DNA from: Nonomuraea roseoviolacea subsp. carminata
GTDB lineage: Bacteria > Actinomycetota > Actinomycetes > Streptosporangiales > Streptosporangiaceae
NCBI RefSeq assembly: GCF_024172185.1
Contig: NZ_JAMZEC010000001.1
Location: 2,728,001 to 2,792,000, forward strand
DNA: 64,000 bases
Direction: 5' to 3'
The notes under the pieces are model-generated. The model was not told the DNA's origin and made no database searches. It saw only the letters and a list, made by a program, of their open reading frames with translations. Both the position numbers and the translations under genes were made by a program. Shown here in pieces: positions 61,207-64,000 of the stretch (position 1 is its first letter; every line of letters begins with the position of its first letter).

Positions 61207-61833
61207 GTGAGCACCCCAAGGGCCTCCTGGCGCAACACCACGCACGACTGGGCGAGCGGCGTGGACGTCGAGCACCTCTCGCAGATCCGGCGGAACCCGG
61301 CCGTGTTCGCCCCGGGCGGCGTCCGGCATCTGGTCCTCGAGGTCCTCGCCTACGCGGCCGACGAAGCGGAGAGCAACGGCGGCGGGCGCTGCGCCGTCAC
61401 CCTCCACCCCGACGGATCGGTGTCCGTGGCGGATGAGGGGCGGGGCACCGACACCCGCGTCGACGAGGACGGCCACGTCGTGAAGAAGCCCGTCATGGCC
61501 TCGAAGGACCTGCGTTTCTTCGACGCCCCTGACGCCCCGCTCCTGCCCGACGGCCACCCGCGCCGGGGCATGTCCGTCGTCGCGGCGTCGAGCGTCTGGC
61601 TCGTCCACACCAACCGTCGCCGCGGCGGGGCCTGGACCCAGCGCTACGAGCGCGGCGTTCCCGTGACCGGTCTGACGCCGATCAGCGATGACGGAACGAC
61701 CGGGACGGTCGTCCACTTCCTCCCCGACGAGCACCTGGGCGGGGTGGGGGAGGGTCTGGCCGTCGAGTCGGCCGGGTTCGCCGGTCAGTGGGGGATGTTG
61801 TCGGTCGAGGTGGACGACCGTCGCGCCCGCTGA
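61207..61833 (+). CDS. Stand-alone GHKL-type ATPase domain (GyrB-like)
   Basis: 208 residues. N-box-like VLEVLAYAADEA, G1 VADEGRGTD, G2 RRGMSVVAAS and GTTGTVVHFLPD match the Bergerat ATP-binding fold of GyrB/HATPase. No transducer domain is present. GTG start. Possibly a regulator in DNA or signalling context. Confidence 0.75.
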   Translation: MSTPRASWRNTTHDWASGVDVEHLSQIRRNPAVFAPGGVRHLVLEVLAYAADEAESNGGGRCAVTLHPDGSVSVADEGRGTDTRVDEDGHVVKKPVMASKDLRFFDAPDAPLLPDGHPRRGMSVVAASSVWLVHTNRRRGGAWTQRYERGVPVTGLTPISDDGTTGTVVHFLPDEHLGGVGEGLAVESAGFAGQWGMLSVEVDDRRAR

Positions 61834-61948
61834 CGGCCGACGCGTACCGAGCGTGCTCACCGGTCCCCCGGTGGACGGCCGCGCAGCTCGCATTCCCGCG
61901 CAGGATAAGAGATGGCGACGCGCCCGGGACGCCTGACATCATCCCCTC

Positions 61949-62359
61949 ATGTCGGACGGCACCTCAGGGCGTTATCGAGCGGGCGAGACGGCCTTGCTGG
62001 CCGTCGTCGGTGAAGCGGAGCCGGTGGTGGGGCCCTGGCGGCAGCGGTTCGACTCCTTCGCCTCCGCCGGAGTTCCCACGCCCGCCGAGCCGTTCCGCGC
62101 GCTGACCGAGGCCGTCGTGGCGCGATGGCCCGAAGCGCCGCCCTACGGCGGGCAGTTCGCGGAGGTCGTCCCGCATCTGACCGTCGCCCACGGCCGGCAG
62201 GGGCACGTGCTCGACGAGGTGGAAGCGGCGCTGACCGCACGTCTGCCGGTGAGCGCCGACGTCACGTCCGTCAGCCTCTTCGTCAGCGACGGCGACCGGT
62301 GGCATCGGCGCGCCGCGTTCCCCCTGCTGGGCGCCAGGCACGACGCTATGGGCGCTTGA
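61949..62359 (+). CDS. 2'-5' RNA ligase/phosphodiesterase family protein, internally deleted
   Basis: 136 residues instead of about 175-180. The N-terminus (YRAGETALLAVVGEAEP) and second HxT (PHLTVAHG) are present, but the segment that should hold the first HxT (HVTVLFPF-type) is missing between AGVPTP and AEPFRALTEA. The frame is intact. Catalysis needs both HxT motifs, so activity is doubtful. Confidence 0.75.
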   Translation: MSDGTSGRYRAGETALLAVVGEAEPVVGPWRQRFDSFASAGVPTPAEPFRALTEAVVARWPEAPPYGGQFAEVVPHLTVAHGRQGHVLDEVEAALTARLPVSADVTSVSLFVSDGDRWHRRAAFPLLGARHDAMGA

Positions 62360-62852
62360 GGCGGTGCAGGCCCTGGCCGGGGCGCCACAGGTCGATGACC
62401 ATGGAGGGTCCCTCGATGTGCGTCAGCACGACCTCGCGGATGTCCGCCCTGAAGAAATGGGAGTCGGGGAACGCATCGCGGTCGAAGCCGCGCGCGGCCA
62501 GCATCGGCGCGATCCGGTCGCGGTCGGTCACCTCGACCGCGTACCCGGACAGCTTCGTGTCACCTGACTTCGTGTCACCCGACGAGGCGGCGGAGTCGTC
62601 GGCGCCGAGGATCACCGGAGGGCCGTGCAGGGCGAAGCGGGGATCACGCCGCAGGTCAAGGGCCTTCAGGGCGCCGGGCATCGACCCGAACCACAGGTCG
62701 TCGCCGACGATGTACGCCTCGATGCCGCTGACCCGCGGCGAACCGTCCTTGCGCAGTGTCGCGATGGTCTTGTGCTTGTGCGACTCGAACGACTCCCGGA
62801 CCCGGGCGGCGAACTCCGGCGCCGCGTCGGTGACTTCACGCCAGTCGGCCAT
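62346..62852 (-). CDS. PNPOx-like FMN/F420-binding protein
   Basis: 168 residues, split-barrel fold (TIATLRKDGSPRVSG; DLWFGSMPGALKALDLRRDP). Flavin- or F420-binding stand-alone oxidoreductase-like. ATG at 62852 with GGGAGA 5 nt upstream. Overlaps the end of the RNA ligase gene by 14 bp. Confidence 0.8.
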   Translation of the reverse strand: MADWREVTDAAPEFAARVRESFESHKHKTIATLRKDGSPRVSGIEAYIVGDDLWFGSMPGALKALDLRRDPRFALHGPPVILGADDSAASSGDTKSGDTKLSGYAVEVTDRDRIAPMLAARGFDRDAFPDSHFFRADIREVVLTHIEGPSMVIDLWRPGQGLHRLKRP

Positions 62853-62937
62853 GCGGTCTCCCGTCATACGATCTTGGGCAACCGGCTCAGCCTGTCATAC
62901 GGGACCGACAAAGAAGCGTCGGCGGACCAGCCGGCGG

Positions 62938-63777
62938 TCAGCGCCACCAGTCGTCGAGCGGGGTGACCGGGACGGTCCGCTTGTGCCGGGTCGCGAGGTA
63001 GACCGACTCCACCTTCGCCGCCAGGTCCGGCGTGACGTCGACGCCCTCCAGATAGTCGTCGATCTGCGCGTACGTCAGCCCGAGAGCCACCTCGTCCGGC
63101 AGCGCCGGCCGGTCGTCCTCCAGGTCGGCGGTCGGCACCTTCTCCCAGACGCTCGGCGGCGCGCCCAGCTCCTGCAGCAGGGCCGCGCCTTGGCGCTTGG
63201 TCAGCCCGGTCAGCGGCGTGACGTCGGCGCCGCCGTCACCGTACTTGGTGAAGAAGCCGGTCACGGCCTCGGCCGCGTGGTCGGTGCCCACGACGAGCAT
63301 GCCGAGCTGCCCGGCGATCGAGTACTGGATCACCATGCGTTCCCGGGCCTTGATGTTGCCGCGCACGAAGTCCCGCAGGTGGGGCTCGCCACCCAGCAGC
63401 TCCCGCAGGCCGAGCGCCGTCTCGGCGCCGGCGGCGTCGGCGCTCGGCTTGACGTTCACCGTGATCGACCGGTCGGGCCGGATGAACTCCAGCGCGATCT
63501 GCGCGTCGTGCTCGTCGGCCTGCACGCCGTACGGCAGCCGCACCGCGACGAAGGTGGCCTCGTGCCCCTCGGCGCGCAGCTCCTCGCCGGCGAGCTGGCA
63601 CAGCCTGCCGGTCAGCGTGCTGTCCTGGCCGCCGCTGATCCCGAGCACGAAGCCCTTGGCCGGGGTCGATCGCAGGTAGTCCTTGAGGAAGTCGACGCGT
63701 CGCCGGATCTCCTCTTTGGGGACGATGGTCGCCTTGACGCCAAGCTCGGCGAGGATCTGCTGCCGTAGGTTCGCCAT
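62938..63777 (-). CDS. nadE: NAD+ synthetase, ammonia-dependent
   Basis: 279 residues, no glutaminase domain. The PP-loop [10 protein letters not shown] and [10 protein letters not shown] match E. coli NadE. Converts deamido-NAD+ to NAD+ with ammonia. ATG at 63777 (MANLRQQIL) matches the family start. Confidence 0.92.
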   Translation of the reverse strand: MANLRQQILAELGVKATIVPKEEIRRRVDFLKDYLRSTPAKGFVLGISGGQDSTLTGRLCQLAGEELRAEGHEATFVAVRLPYGVQADEHDAQIALEFIRPDRSITVNVKPSADAAGAETALGLRELLGGEPHLRDFVRGNIKARERMVIQYSIAGQLGMLVVGTDHAAEAVTGFFTKYGDGGADVTPLTGLTKRQGAALLQELGAPPSVWEKVPTADLEDDRPALPDEVALGLTYAQIDDYLEGVDVTPDLAAKVESVYLATRHKRTVPVTPLDDWWR

Positions 63778-63844
63778 CCACGTACTGTACTGACCGAAAT
63801 TCGGCTGGTTCGGGCCGGGGGCCGCGAAGAACGCGGCCACACCG

Positions 63845-64000
63845 TCACCGGCGGGCGTTCCTCCGTCGCGCGTACCTGGATTTCATCCACGACAGCCGCT
63901 CCACGCGAGCCTGCTCCTCGTCACAGCACTCGCACCGGATGTCCAGCTCGATCCGGTCGAGGACCTCCGGGCCCTCCTCGGCGACCATGCGCCGCACCCA
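63845..64000 (-). CDS. C-terminal 51 residues of an unknown protein, partial
   Basis: The minus strand reads an open frame into the right edge with a Cys-rich RCECCDEE segment and an Arg-rich tail ending NARR before TGA (63845-63847). The start is beyond the window. Family not recognised. Confidence 0.55.
   Translation of the reverse strand, partial: WVRRMVAEEGPEVLDRIELDIRCECCDEEQARVERLSWMKSRYARRRNARR

Overview
This is a high-GC actinomycete chromosome, most likely a Streptosporangiaceae (Nonomuraea-like) or related filamentous genus. The placement rests on its marker genes: a GlnR-type orphan regulator, mycothiol synthase (mshD), the MurT/GatD lipid II amidation pair, a Nur-like Fur protein beside ygfZ, nitrobindin and DsrE genes, a Cys-rich leader peptide before a sulfurtransferase operon, and GTG and leaderless starts. 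The assignment is by gene content and remembered family sequences; no search was run.

Layout. 1-4.5 kb: a truncated WYL regulator divergent from an epoxide hydrolase across a palindrome, then a conserved metal/haem block (ygfZ, nur-like, DUF2470, nitrobindin, DsrE) with an isolated 13-codon ORF carrying a perfect Shine-Dalgarno. 4.5-10.9 kb: a type VII secretion-style locus with a WXG100-like protein, a YbaB/EbfC-like protein, a 1687-residue effector-like protein ending in an amidoligase domain, and a coupled small gene that may encode its immunity protein. 10.9-13.5 kb: gatD-murT, and yjdF behind a structured leader. 13.5-22.4 kb: an uncharacterised envelope module with a HerA/FtsK-like ATPase, a membrane-anchored degenerate relative of it, three single-pass secreted-domain proteins and a multipass membrane protein. 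22.4-33.9 kb: mostly housekeeping and stress genes (ECF sigma plus Ogt-Ada, sulfurtransferase operon, ECF sigma plus zinc anti-sigma, LmeA-like, MoaD-like, glnR, 5'-nucleotidase, mshD, Pit/DUF47 phosphate uptake).

34.5-49 kb is accessory. A tRNA-Gly(CCC) beside dcd has acted as an integration site: its 3' end recurs at 36.1, 36.75 (decayed) and 39.6 kb, with an integrase remnant, a 277-bp direct repeat, frameshifted genes, toxin-antitoxin loci and small membrane proteins. Two insertion sequences follow (47.9-48.8 and 51.0-51.9 kb). From 49 kb on come small regulator/enzyme pairs: PadR with an FAD monooxygenase, a HTH regulator with an M20 peptidase and MFS carrier, MerR with an SDR under a 19-bp-spacer promoter, LysR with an MFS exporter, then GNAT, a GHKL ATPase, a shortened 2'-5' RNA ligase, a PNPOx-like protein and nadE.

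The strongest leads for something undescribed are the amidoligase effector with its five-fold ~96-residue repeat and coupled partner gene, and the paired active/degenerate HerA envelope module. Next come the yjdF leader and the tRNA-Gly att array.
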